Shown here one piece after another: positions 9,473 through 20,605 of a stretch of DNA of 64,000 bases; within the stretch, counting starts at the first letter, position 1; every line of letters begins with the position of its first letter. Both the position numbers and the translations under genes were made by a program. The stretch comes from Micropterix aruncella (Eukaryota > Arthropoda > Insecta > Lepidoptera > Micropterigidae), in NCBI GenBank assembly GCA_944548615.1, contig OX155955.1, positions 15,626,818-15,690,817 of the forward strand. Direction: 5' to 3'. The notes beneath the pieces are model-generated. The model made no database searches, was not told the DNA's origin, and was given only the letters and a program-made list of their open reading frames with translations.

Positions 9473-12400
9473 ATTCGCTTCTACTGGTCGGCGAAGCGGG
9501 CGAACGCGCGGTGCCGGTACGCGTGCTCCATCGCGGACGCGGGCGGGCGGCCCGAGTTCCGCGTGGCGGCGCTCGACGAGGGCGACGGCGAGGAGACGGA
9601 GCGGCGCGCGTGGACGGCGCGCGCGGCCTGGGCGGCGCTGCTGGACGCGCTGGCCGCGCGCCGCGACGCCGCCGCCGCCTCGGGCGCGCTGCGCCTCTGG
9701 CCGCAGCACATCTCCGGCGAGGACCTGTTCGGCCTGGCCGAGCCGGCCGTCGTGCGCGTGCTCGAGAGCCTGCCCGGCGTGGAGGCGCTCGCCGACTACC
9801 GCTTCAAGTTCGGCCGCTCGCCGCTGCTGGAGGCGCCGCTGGCCGTCAACCCGTCGGGCGCGGCGCGCTCCGAGGCGCGCGGCCGCGGCGCGCCGCACTG
9901 GCGCCGGCCGCAGCGGGCCGCGCCGCAGCCGCACGCGCCGCTGCCGCGTGCGCCCGCCGCCGCCCACGCGCCCGCGCCGCACCGCCCCTTCGAGCCCGCC
10001 TGCCCCTACACCAAGCAGTTCGTGCACACCAAGAGCAGCCAGTACAAGAAGATGAAGCAGGAGTGGCGCAACAACGTCTACCTGGCCAGGTACGCGGCTC
10101 CCTCTCCCTTCCTCCTCCCTCCCTCCTCTGCGCCCTTTTCTCATCGCCGCCGCTCTTCGCAGGTCCAAAATTCAGGGGCTCGGGCTGTACGCCGCGCGCG
10201 ACCTCGAGAAGCACACTATGGTCATAGAGTACATCGGCGAGGTGATCAGACACGAGCTGTCCGAGATGAGGGAGAAGCAGTACGAAGCCAAGGTGAGCGT
10301 CTACGCCTCTCCGTTAGTCCGTCTCGGTCGGCCCCCGTCGCCGCTAAAGTCCGTTTTCACTCTTCGCAGAACCGAGGCATCTACATGTTCCGACTGGACG
10401 AGAGACGAGTGATAGACGCGACTCTCAGCGGCGGTCTAGCGAGATACATCAACCATTCCTGCGCGCCGAATTGCGTCGCGGAAGCCGTCGAAGTCGATAG
10501 AAATCTACGAATTATTATATTTTCCAAGCGTCGCATATCCCGAGGAGAAGAGGTGAAACCCTTTCGTATTGAAAAAGATTAATATTAAGCGATCGAAGCG
10601 CATTTCTCGAAGTAGCGATTCTCGTTTGATCGTTTAACCGGCCGGTTGAACGAATCGAGTGGTGAAAGTTATTTTCGAAAGGGGAAGCCTTTTGTTTCGC
10701 AAAACGTCGGTACCGCCGGCTTTCGGCGAATAAGTCATTTGCAGACAATGAAGCCCGGAGCGTTCGAATACTTCTCGTCTCCACGTAATGGTCCCTCATC
10801 CAGTCTCAGTCGCCGAGATGCTGTACCTTAACGAGCTTTTCGAGGTGTCTGGCTTCGGTTATCGGTAGGTACGGTAGGTTTTCGCACCGTCGTTGAAAAA
10901 TCGACACCGAGATCGTCGTCTTTAATGGCGACGGCGGCGGTGTGAGGAACGAGCGTTCGTTCAATACTTCGTTTCGGAGCTCTTCACACTTAATAAGCAA
11001 CATTTCAGACCCCTCCGAGAGCCTCCGCTGCGGTGTCATCCTCTTCTGTAAGATGTCTAAAATATTCGTCAGCTGTCAGCTCTCCCAGCAGTGGAGACAT
11101 GTCCGCGTGGTCGCCTTCGAGCTTACGCAGCCTCTTGGCGGTTCGGTATCGGCTCTGCCGGTTTCCTTTGAGTTTTGTGCGAAACAACAATAAAACGCTC
11201 ACCTGCCGCACTTTTCCATTTCTTGATCAAAATAAAATTGATTTAATAACCTCAATATCCGAAAATCGCACTTTCACTATAACTACCTAGTCTAGTAATT
11301 CACCTCGCGTTGAGATCGATATGAGATCGATGTTTTCGGCATGCGCGTATTTTCGCAGATTTCGTAGATGAAAACGCCATGTTTTCTTAACCTAAAACTG
11401 CATGCGCTTTTTTGCGTGTGCGACAGATCACTTACTTGCGCAACAACCAGACTATCGATGCAATTCTGCCGATTACTGTCGAATAACAACGTATTATAAT
11501 AGGAAAAAATATCACCAAAATGAGGGGCGCCAGTTGCTAATCCAGTTAGGCAAGATCGTTGTTGCTTTTATTTCTGTTTAATCGGACACAATTGTCACGA
11601 AAAATAAAAACTGCGCCAACCACGCATTGTTTTAAAATGTTTTGATCAACGAAAAGATAGGTGTTCCCAAGGTCGATAAGGAATTACCATTGAAAGAAAT
11701 TAACAAGCCGGAACCAGCTATAGGTCGTCAGAATCCTACCCAATGAAAATGCAGGGCGGCGGAAATGAGGGGGCGTGGCTAGTTTCTGGTGTTGCCATAT
11801 GTTAAAACAATATTGCTGTCTCACTAATAGGTTCCAAATATACAGTTCCTAGAAAAATAATAAATTCTCAAATTCTGACTTATGTATGTAGGTATTTTCG
11901 CTATCTGTATGGGCAAGTAAAATGTTTACTCCCATTACATAATTATGTACCTGAAGGAAAGCAAACTAAATTCGATTAGGATATGTTTGGTCTTAGGAAA
12001 TTGACAATTCATTGGCGCCATTTACTCGATCTTCCATCAGACTTTTACCAGCTCTAACCATTTTCAACCAACTTCGAAAAAATGAGAAGGTTATCAATTG
12101 GCTTGTATTTTTTTTAAAAATTGTTTGTTACCTCAGAACTCCGTCATTTATGAACTGATTTGGAAAATATTTTTTTTTGATAGGGTATTCATCCAGATTA
12201 ATCCATTTTTTTTATCAATATACTGTTCTGATGATGGGATCCATGAGGAATTGAGGGAACTCCTCAAATATTATCATATGAGGTTGAAAATTGACATGTT
12301 GGTTCTGTTCCGATGACAATGCATTTTTCATGGTAAGCATGACCTGATTCTACACCCAGGGTTGGTTCCCGACGAGGGGACTCCTCATCGGTCAACAGCA

Positions 12401-12717
12401 CAGACACGAAATTTTGTATATGCATTCAATTACGACAGCCCGTTCTAAGTTTCACCAAGACAGGACTGCTGTACCCAGGGTTGGCTTCCAACGAGGGAAT
12501 TCCTCAACGGTCAACAGCACAGACACGAAATTTTGTATACGCATTCAATTATGATAAGTTTCACCCTGACGTTTTAGAAAAAAAATGGAGTCTTTTGGTT
12601 TATGTGTCCATATTTTATCCACAGCTCGCGTACGATTACAAATTCGACATAGAGGACGATGCCCACAAGATAATGTGCATGTGCGGTGCGCCAAACTGCC
12701 GCAAATGGATGAACTGA
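9473..12717 (+). CDS. trr: KMT2C/D (trr-like) histone H3-K4 methyltransferase, C-terminal exons
   Basis: Four exons, 9473-10089, 10163-10292, 10370-10552 and 12625-12717, with GT-AG junctions and compatible phases, encode the last 340 residues of a COMPASS-type H3K4 methyltransferase. Exon one starts inside FYRN (RFYWS) and holds the FYRC region (ISGEDLFGLAEPAVVRVLE, LPGVEALADYRFK) and the linker ending QYKKMKQEWRNNVYLAR. The SET domain follows: GLGLYAARDLEKHTMVIEYI, GIYMFRLD, the catalytic ARYINHSCAPNC, and RGEE joined to LAYDYKFD across the last intron. It ends with the post-SET zinc cysteines CMCGAPNC and RKWMN-stop, exactly as in the family. The protein would act on enhancer nucleosomes in the nucleus. 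The first exon is about 75% GC, with Ala/Arg/Pro-rich insertions in FYRC and the linker, unlike the AT-rich surroundings. N-terminal exons lie outside the window. KMT2C/D rather than trx/KMT2A is favoured by the LFGLAEPAVVRVLESLPG and post-SET sequences. Confidence 0.94.
10806..11220 (-). other. Possible small antisense gene in the last KMT2 intron
   Basis: Two overlapping minus-strand frames look more protein-like than chance: 11005-11211 (contains LKGNRQSRYRTAKRLRKLEG and LLGELTADEYFRHLTEED) and 10806-11039 (contains SEMLLIKCEELRNEVLNE and TPPPSPLK). A possible splice acceptor (TTACAG at about 11050-11055) could join them. The local composition is richer in GC than the rest of the intron. 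I do not recognise a family and cannot rule out an alternative or ancient exon. Low confidence. Confidence 0.25.
12355..12553. repeat. Tandem duplication in KMT2 intron
   Basis: An approximately 80-bp block beginning CCAGGGTTGG and containing CGGTCAACAGCACAGACACG plus AATTTTGTATA occurs at about 12357-12435 and again at 12477-12553, a spacing of about 120 bp. The copies differ at a few positions. It sits just upstream of the last exon's acceptor. Confidence 0.8.
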
Positions 12718-13800
12718 ATATATATATTTTTTTCATTTTCCAAAATTGTTGTAAATTATTTTATACCTAGGAACAACCGCTCCAAGGTGGTCTGCCATAA
12801 TAGCGTGAGTATTTTAGTCATAGTAATATTGTGATGTATTTGTGTAATATATGTATTATATCGAGACCGAGGCTGTATTTTTGTACAGATATTTTTTAAA
12901 CAAACAGTTTGTTATTCACATATATTTTATTTACACGTAAGCATTTTGAATTGTATACGAATTCAACTAAGTTCTCGTCTCATTCCAAAGCCTTTAATGC
13001 TCGGATTATATTTTGAAAATGATTATTTTATTTGACATAGAAATGTTTCTGAAACTTGTTGTTTGAAGCTCTCTGTTTTAGTTTAGTTCCAATAACTATA
13101 TCCCCAGTAACAGATTTTAAATAATTATCCACACAATTCTTTTAAATTGTAAATCATAAGCAAAACTAATAATTAGCAAAGTTGTATTTTAATGTATCAT
13201 ATCTGACTGATGTAAAATCATATTCAGAAATAAATTTGTGTACATATATTGTACACACCCAAAGATAGTTTTATATGCGTATAGATGTTAATCTCATGAA
13301 AGTGAACTATTTATTTTAAGCTTAGATTTACTGAGTCGGTAAAGGTTTATTTCTTATATTTATATACATTATAAGTATACCAGCAAAACTTTCTTAGGAT
13401 AATACCATGATGCCTTGAATAAGCAATGAGTATTTGTGAGAAATTAAGCGATAAACCAAATGTTAAGTCGTATGAGTGCAATATTTGAATATTTGTACAA
13501 TTTTATTAATTTTATGCTTCTATTATTCGACATTGAATAAGAAATCTAGAAAGAGAGAGAGAGAGAGAGTGCTCTTTCTACTATGTACTGTACATACAAA
13601 TTATTTTAATAAGGAAATCTCGGAATAGGACTTTTAAGCAATGTAACTTATAGAAAAATATAAATTTTATGAAATCGGACAATCGTTATTTGGAATTGTT
13701 TTAATTTTTTAAAGTAGTTGTATGAACCTTGTTTACCGAGATAATGTCATTCTTTACATGTTTATTTCGGACTATACATATTAAAATGTGGTTGAATAAA
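12718..13800 (+). other. 3' UTR of the KMT2 gene with poly(A) signal
   Basis: AT-rich sequence after the stop codon at 12715-12717 without coding frames. Candidate AATAAA hexamers occur late, the clearest at 13795-13800, just before a TGTTGTTTTATTGTCTC stretch. A (GA)n microsatellite lies at about 13553-13569. Length of the UTR is inferred from the first well-placed distal signal; earlier AAATAAA-like sites (near 13229) could also be used. Confidence 0.5.
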
Positions 13801-14104
13801 TTATGTTGTTTTATTGTCTCTTGGTAATCACCGAAGTCCCATGGGTTAAGTTTAGCTTTACAGTCTCTCCGGTGTTTACTTCTAACGGTTTGAGGGTTTT
13901 GACGCGATAGATGACACTGTAATGAAACGTTATTATTGCTATCATTGGGTGGGGGGGGGGGGGGGTTGAAATCAGCACTGACGAGACAGCGCTGTACTGA
14001 CTTGAGATCAATTTAAACGATGACACTGACAGTACTGGTCAGCGCTGACTTATTTTGAGTTTGGTCAGTATGACTCAGGTAATCCAACCTTTACATCAGG
14101 CGCA
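13801..14104. other. Intergenic sequence with poly-G run
   Basis: No gene. Contains a run of about 18 G at 13949-13967 and short repeats of CAGCGCTG-like sequence (13988-14047). The region separates the KMT2 3' UTR from the MITE at 14107. Confidence 0.5.
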
Positions 14105-14106
14105 TA

Positions 14107-14800
14107 ATGCGCGCTTCACACGATGAGGCGGCCGGAGAGGCTTGGACTGTCCGGTCAAACCTGACAGTCCAAACTCGACGTTTGTAGCAGGAAATCCCGG
14201 TCGGAAGGCGCGGCCGAAGGCGGCCTCTCATCGAATGAAATTTCGTTCGATGGCCGAATGCAGCATTGCCAAGCTGCCTCTTAAAAGCTACCGTAATACT
14301 GAAGTAAAAATTACCGTTTTTCGACAAAAAATACCCTACATTCAGGAAAAATGCCATTTTTTAAAAGAAAAGACAGGTAAAATAGTATAGATAGATGCCC
14401 TGAAATTTCTGAAACCAGCTTGACCACTGCAGTCACGCGCCATTGAGGAGGCGCATAATTCAAAGTGAGACGCATGGCGAATCTACAAGGCCTCTCCTCG
14501 CTGCCTGTGAAAGGTAATCGTGATGTCTGAATTAAATTGAAATACGGTAAAAGTGGAACAACTCTAGTTTTATTCTTTCAACATAACCTCTACCTAGGGT
14601 GGTCGAATTACCGATACCGACAGGTCATTACCGTACCGACGACGAGATTACCGAATGCCCCCATAATTACCGTATGGGTTGGCAACGCTGGCCGCGGAGG
14701 TCGCAGGCCGGGCCGGACGCCCCTACACACGTCCGGCCAAATTCGGCCGCGCCTTCAGTCCAGGCGTCTCCGGCCGGGCCTCATCGTGTGTAGGGCGCAT
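14107..14800. mobile_element. MITE with about 40-bp GC-rich terminal inverted repeats
   Basis: The left end (14107-14150) and the reverse complement of the right end (14757-14800) share ATGCGC, then CACACGATGAGGC, GGCCGGAGA and TGGACTG in the same order with few mismatches. GCGCATAA is present at both outer boundaries (14100-14107 and 14795-14802), which could be an 8-bp target duplication, but it overlaps the palindrome-like end so the exact boundary is uncertain. No transposase frame inside; a third GGCGCATAAT occurs at 14451-14460. Non-autonomous DNA transposon of unknown superfamily. Confidence 0.65.
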
Positions 14801-14802
14801 AA

Positions 14803-15230
14803 AGCGTGCGGCCACAGCCCTGAGACAGCAATGGTACGGCCAATGGTACGGCATAGTGTGTAACAAATAGAGAACTTGAGTGCAAAGGCGGGCTGTGAGT
14901 GAATGAGTTCACCGAATAGAAAGAGATAGGGGCATATGAGACTCCCTCTATCCTTGTCTAGTTGCGCATGCGCGTTTATCCATAGCATAGCAGACTTATG
15001 GCGTCGAAGCGTTGCCATAGAGATATAAACGCGTTGCCATAGTGATATAATATGTACGTGTCTCCGTGAATGCACGACTGGACAAGAATGGATGGGGTAC
15101 AACAATAGCATTGCCTTCTCTATCTCGAGATACAGGAGGCTATGACAATAGTCAAAAGTAAAGGGGTGGGTCTAATGGCAGGGGGCGGAGCTTAGTGGGC
15201 GGGGCGAGGCCTAGAATAACAATGTGTAGG
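14803..15230. other. Intergenic sequence
   Basis: No coding evidence. A GCGTTGCCATAG(A/T)GATATA unit is repeated at about 15009 and 15031. G-rich segments around 15160-15210 resemble repeat debris. Confidence 0.4.
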
Positions 15231-15875
15231 TAATGCTAGGTTTACACGGGCTTAGTACCTACTTGTCGAGTGGTCCTGCGAAGTAAGCGTTTACAGTTAC
15301 ACGTACGTTGGTATTAGCAGAAAGGTATTAGTGGTAACACATCCGTTCGAAATGGAACACCACCGCCGCCTTATTTTAAGCAGTGTGTTCAAACACTTCA
15401 ATCATTATTTTATCAACGTTGATAGACGAACTTACAAGAGAGGCATTAAAAGAGAAACGATTGTGGATTGGATTGAAATTCCTAGATAAATGTCATAGTG
15501 TTTTCGGAATTCATCTTTCTAACCCCCCATAATCACAAAATAAACTTGGCAAATATCACGTTACCTACCTAGACACACATGTGTTCACTTGCCATTTTAG
15601 TTTGTCACTAACCCTTGCCGCGGCTGTTCACACAAGTCGGCAAGCGACAAGTGCTTAGTAATTTGTGGTGGGGGTAGTCGCTTGTCGCTTAGTAAATAGG
15701 ATCGGTCCATTAATTATCGCTGGCAGTTTAATAGTAGGTAAACACGAATACTAAGCCATAATATACCTACTGAATCAGCATGTTTACACGCAATGTACCT
15801 ACTAGTGCAAATGACAAGTAGGTACCTACTTAGGTACTAAACATTAGCTACTAAGCCCGTGTAAGCCTAGCATTA
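15231..15875. mobile_element. 645-bp MITE with 27-bp terminal inverted repeats
   Basis: The first 27 bases (15231-15257, TAATGCTAGG then TTACACGGGCTTAGTA) are the reverse complement of 15849-15875 with one mismatch. TA at each extreme (15231-15232 and 15874-15875) is consistent with a TA target duplication of the Tc1/mariner type. The interior has no transposase frame but has several TACCTACTTAG-like subterminal repeats. Confidence 0.85.
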
Positions 15876-16027
15876 TTCCAAGCAATTAAGCGTAAAACAG
15901 TAGCGTAACTAGCCGGTGCACCCGGTGCGGCGCACCGCGGCCCACGGCAGTTCAGTGGTCAAAAATGGAACTTTTATCTACGATCGGTGTTCGAAGCACA
16001 TGATGCTGTAAGTAGGTAAATCTTCCA

Positions 16028-16727
16028 AAAATAGAATTTGAGATGTGGAAATTAAGGGTTTAGATTATTTTTCTAGGAATGTGTTGATTATTTTTTTCTG
16101 GAGAAACTAGCAAGATCTTTAAAAAGGTGAAACATAGATTTGGCTGACAGATCACGAGAGCTAACTTCCATCGCGTGAAGATGAACGGTGAAGCCGTTCC
16201 GGATGACGGCATTTGCGAGATCATAGTATTAATTTAATTTGAATTCATGCAATGGTCTTTTAGCATATTTGATTCTCATGGAACAGTGAATTCTACAATA
16301 AGGGCCACAATAATCTTCTACAATAATCTTCCGAGATAGGGAATAAAGAGTTAGGTATATCTGAACGGAGGACTGTGCATTCGAGACTTTTAGGGAATTT
16401 ATACTTCTTAGAGAATCGATCGAATCAATCTCCAGAATCCAATCTGAAGCTTTCTTGATTATCGATAGATCGATCGAGATTATCGATTATCGATAGGTAT
16501 GTAGTGAAATGTTTTTTGCATTTAGAGCCATCTCGCACATTATTGGGGGTTTGGGGGGTGCTGTCTTGCTGGCACAAGCCCCTGAGAGATAATTACCTCC
16601 CCAAAAACAGAAAGGACTTTGTTGTGGTGGCAAGCGTACCGTCGTTGATCTAAGGCCGCCTTGCAGCCACTTAGAATATGTCTAGATGTGCAAAGAGTAT
16701 TTCAACAGAGAGGACATGAACTATCCT
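16028..16727 (-). pseudogene. RLE-type non-LTR retrotransposon 3' end, copy 1
   Basis: Colinear with the better copies at 50077-50975 (plus) and 54783-55990 (minus). Recognisable minus-strand landmarks are the segment before the endonuclease end (TTCCATCGCGTGAAGATGAACGGTGA at 16166 onward), the middle block (16340-16500) and the zinc-knuckle upstream part near 16690-16727. Coding capacity is destroyed by frameshifts and by a local duplication of CTACAATAATCTTC (16315-16335). An AT-rich ATCGAT microsatellite at about 16455-16500 interrupts it. It keeps an unoccupied TTTAAA site (16126-16133) equivalent to the MITE-filled site of copy 3. Confidence 0.8.
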
Positions 16728-17115
16728 CAGAAATATATTATTTTTGTTACATGTTTGCTTAGCATCTTCGCAAACGGGTTATCTTTTTAAACAGGAACAT
16801 CGAATAAATCACAAAATATTTATACAATGATTTTACTTGATGGTTTCTGGATTTCCCTGGTCAATGTCTACTTTCTAGCATCCAGCACTTGTATGATATA
16901 ATAAATAATATGTTTGTACCTACAAGAAAAGTATTAATGAAGATTATATAGATGAAAAACACTCCACACCCAGTTGCGATGTAAAAAAAATGGATATGAA
17001 AAAATGTATCAGTAGTGAGTAAACTATAAAATTAGTGGACTTTAGCCACTAATGGTTGAGTGATTTAATGAATTACTTAGAATACCTAAGTACCTATAAT
17101 ACATCTCAACATACC
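16728..17115. other. Intergenic AT-rich sequence
   Basis: Nothing recognisable; short open frames only. Confidence 0.4.
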
Positions 17116-17117
17116 TA

Positions 17118-18858
17118 GGGTAGAGTGCTCTAAGTGTGCGCACTTATGGTATAATTTATGATAATAATTTAACAAATATTGTTATAAAAATGAACTTTCT
17201 TTATTCATATTAAACCGTCTTTTATTAGCATTACTGCATACAAAATAAAATAAAATTCAAACAATTAAGGACTAAAATTATTAAAGTAAAAAAAAAGTAA
17301 TTCGCGCACTCTTACATATACGGGTATTTAAGAGTGCGCACTTGGAAATCTAAGAGTGCGCATGGGACACCTAGGCACAGATATCACATCTGTACTGACC
17401 AAATCCGGAATAACCGGTACATTTTTCGTGCCACCACTGAGTACACATTATGCACTCTATCCAATCTTCGGATATCGGTTCCTTAAAGACTTCTTTGCAT
17501 CCTGGGCAATTCCACATCTTTTTCTTAGGTGTTGGTTTGGGTTTCTTGGGATTTGACTTCGGCTTTTTGTTAGTTTTCTTAAGGTTCCACTCTACCTTTC
17601 TTTTTCGATTGGCTTCTTCGAGCAGTTGAAGCTTATAAGGTGAGCTTGTAAGTATTTCTGATTTCTTACCTTTGCGATTGGATCGAGGTGCAACTGATTT
17701 TGGTAGCGGTGAAAGGTCTATGAAGGTTAGTACAGATTTACTGGGAGTTGGATGAGTTAATTCTGTATTTAGAGTAGTCGATGTTGATCCTGAGATTGCA
17801 GCAGGTGTTTCCAGGCCAACCGCGGTCGTTTCGGGGTTTTCAGTAGTTGGTAATTCAGAGGTTGTGGCTGGTATTTCAGTATTTACAGTTGATGATCCTA
17901 GTATTGTAACTGGTTCTACGGTTTCAACAGTCGCAGTAGCTCTTTTAGGGATGGTAGTAGTAGTGGATGTTCCTAACTCTTGGGTTGATATCGTGTGAGA
18001 ATTCGCTAGTGCAGGGTCTTCTCTTTCGGTGATGCTACTGGCCATTCAAAAGCCAAAGCTCTTATGGATTTTGTTGTCAGGCCATAAAACATATTATCTA
18101 ACGTTTTAATATGATTGGAGAGTTCGGCCTCCATCTCTTTACATAAAGTTATGTCATATCTGCCAAGCTTTGTGGATACGGTACCTCTCTTAAGGCGTTT
18201 TCTTAGCGTACTTTCTGCCATTCCAAAGGAAAGTGCGACTTTTCTCTGACTTTCGCCCTCGCTGATCCTCTTTTTAGCTTCATCCAAGACGGTTTGGGAA
18301 CACAGCTGACGTGTCGACTTTCTTTCTCGTGAAGACATTCTAAAAAAAACGTATGTATTACATTTAGTTATAATTAAAATACTCAAGTAAAATCAATTCT
18401 TGTTACGAATAATCAGAATCAGGAATCGGTCTGCACATATTGTAAGAGTGCGCGCGCACTCTTACAAATTATAGGGATGCGCACTTTTACAATCCACCCG
18501 CATTGTTCACATTTGATGAAAGTGGTGCCATCTCTGTTAGAGTAGGCGACTTATGTTGCCGGTCCACGGTTGCTACATTGATTTCACATTATTGATTTCG
18601 AAAAAATACCCCATATCACCATGAACGAACACATCGTACAGATTTCAAGATGTGGAAATAATTTAACAAACAACAGATTTATGTGAAAACTGACCTGAAA
18701 TCCGTCTGTTCGATTTATTTACGACGCACGGCGCAGAAGCGTGTTCTCTCTTCGCAAATGACATCTAGGAACTGAACTTAGCCACGAATGACATCTACAG
18801 CGCGTAATAAGAATGGTGCGCACTCTTATCGTCCGCGCACTCTTAGAGCACTCTACCC
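17118..18858 (-). mobile_element. Pogo-type DNA transposon, internally deleted
   Basis: Terminal inverted repeats GGGTAGAGTGCTCTAAG at 17118-17134 and the complement at 18842-18858, flanked by TA on both sides (17116-17117, 18859-18860), the target choice of Tc1/mariner/pogo elements. At least eight AAGAGTGCGCAC-type motifs sit near both ends. The single transposase has lost its catalytic middle (see next entry). Length 1.74 kb. Confidence 0.9.
17371..18338 (-). pseudogene. Pogo-like transposase, HTH and PHD finger kept, DDE core deleted
   Basis: Minus strand from the ATG at 18338. The N-terminal part has a pipsqueak/CENP-B-type helix-turn-helix (SQTVLDEAKKRISEGESQRK, VALSFGMAESTLRKRLKRG), followed by the conserved KEMEAELSNHIKTLDNMFYG region and RALAFEW. 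About residue 100 the sequence jumps to a Thr/Ser/Pro-rich linker in another frame (second frame starts at 18045), which ends in a C4HC3-like PHD finger: CPGCKEVF, DWIECIMCTQWWHEKC, YRCDIC. The whole DDE catalytic domain expected between these parts (about 300 residues in pogo transposases) is missing, and the join shifts the frame. The element can therefore be moved only in trans. PHD-tailed pogo transposases are known from insects; the truncated protein, if made, would bind DNA without cutting. Confidence 0.88.
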
Positions 18859-18860
18859 TA

Positions 18861-19640
18861 CTATGAATCCCTTAGCAAAATAAAGTAATTAACGGCATGG
18901 CCGTGCCCAGGGGGGGAGGGGGGTCCGAGGGGTCCGGACCCCCCCGAAATGAAATGGATTTACACTATATAGAATCGACTTTCCAAAATGAAATAGATTT
19001 ATACTTATATAAAATTGACTTTTAGGTGCAAAAAATACATTATTAAGCCTAAGGGGTATTCCGCTAAGCTATGTTATCGGGTTAAAATCGAGGAAGAAAT
19101 AACAGCAGTACGACATTGCAGTGACAGTAGAAATCTATAGGATAACAGACCCTTGATGTCTCTTCTTTTTGGCAATCCACCACTGGCAATCCACCCAATG
19201 AGGGTGAAACCCTTGATCTCGGACCGACACATCCCGCGCAGTCAAGTGTCAGCTAGTAGAGTTGGACACTCACATTCATCTCAGCGTCGTGTTTCGTCAT
19301 ATCATCAAAACCTCTGTTAGCGGACAGCGCTCAGAACGTTTCCGAGCAATTCTAAGGCGTTCACGGGTATGTTTTCAAGTGGTAGTTTCATATCCATCCG
19401 TTCCACTCATATCGAACAGAGCGTAGAGCTGTCAAAAGACTTAAGATTCAAATGTTTATCTCCATCGCTTGAGTCAATTATTGGACGATTGGCATGGCCA
19501 GCGCCCTGCTATTAGACGGTGTAACGAACGTTTGACGTACGTGATACGTCTACCTAATGTTTGAACAGTTACCTAAAATAATTTAAAAAACGGATAATGA
19601 CGACGATGTTGTTCCTGTTGCCGCGGCAGTAGTCAGTCAG
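18861..19640. other. Intergenic repeat debris
   Basis: Holds a G/C-run repeat end (18897-18950, CCGTGCCCAGGGGGGG-type) and a tandem duplication of about 42 bp (AAATGAAATGGATTTACACT at 18947-18966 and a variant at 18988). No gene found in the remainder; (CGG)-poor, mixed composition. Confidence 0.45.
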
Positions 19641-20605
19641 TTATAACCGCAAAATACTAATTTCCGTGTTTAGAAGAAACACGGTAGAAAACTATCAAAA
19701 CCCAAAAGAATGAAAGAAAAAAGGACGCCACCTCCTTTTAAAGAAAAAGAAGGAAACTTATTCAAAAAAAAAAAAAGATACCCGAAAGAAATTTTAAAAA
19801 GAAAAAATGTTAACCTCAAAAAAACTATCTCAGGGAGTGGGCTAAATATTAATGAGCATTGGGTTTGGCCCACAGAAAACTCTTTTCCTCCGGCACACGA
19901 AAGACTACAGCACAAAAAGAAACACAAAGTTATGTAAAGTTCGCGTTTAATCCATCACAAGGCCACCCTCCTGTCGATGTATTTGATTACGGCATGCAAT
20001 CAGCCAACATGTCACCCTCAAGAATTGAGGGTTATTTTATTTTCTTTTCCACGTGAAGACAAGAATCCCGGTGCAATTTAAAGGTGAAGTGAAATCCTTA
20101 CATTTGGTGACGATTTACGTCACATTAGCAGCAATAATGACCAAAAAACAAGAGGTGCCCCAAAAACAGATAAATCACACACACTTCACATAACAAATTT
20201 GTACCGCCAGGCGGTTACACTCCGGCTTCTTACGGCGGTCGCCAATTCTCACCGCCAAACCTATGCGTCTCAGTCCTAGCCATCTTGAAACGAAACAGAA
20301 TGATTCCAAGGCGGAAGTCGCCCATAAAGGGTAGGGCTAGACCAGCACAACCGCGATTAATCGCAACAATCGCTTAGGGCGATAAAAATTATGACTGCAC
20401 AGCTCTATCTGTCAAAAATTTGACATTTACGAAATTTCGTAAACGGTTCAACTAATTGTCAAAATATGGGAGAAAATCATGAAAACAGCGAAAACCAACA
20501 GGAAACATGACTAAACACAGGGAAAACATGGAAAAACGGGTGCAGCGAACATAATCTGCACAAAGGCGCGAAAACAAGACAACAAAATAGGCAGTTTTTG
20601 TTACA
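19641..20605 (-). repeat. 3' LTR of gypsy copy B
   Basis: Starts TGTAAC at 20605 in element sense and ends with GCGGTTATAA at 19641. The hairpin CCGTGTTT-CTTCT-AAACACGG (19664-19684) is near the end. It differs from the LTR of copy C by many changes despite very similar coding regions, so B and C belong to different LTR subfamilies or recombined. Confidence 0.85.

Larger units (their letters stand above)
10553..12624 (+). other. Last intron of the KMT2 gene
   Basis: GT at 10553-10554, AG at 12623-12624, 2.07 kb. Besides the possible antisense gene at 10806-11220 and a tandem duplication at 12355-12553, nothing is recognisable between about 11220 and 12350. Confidence 0.8.

Noticed and set aside
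9269..10253. Long frames opposite to and out of phase with the KMT2 exon (about 300 residues, Arg/Ala-rich)
   Set aside because: The region is about 75% GC, so stops are rare in all frames. Only the frame at 9473 has conserved FYRC/SET motifs and splice sites.
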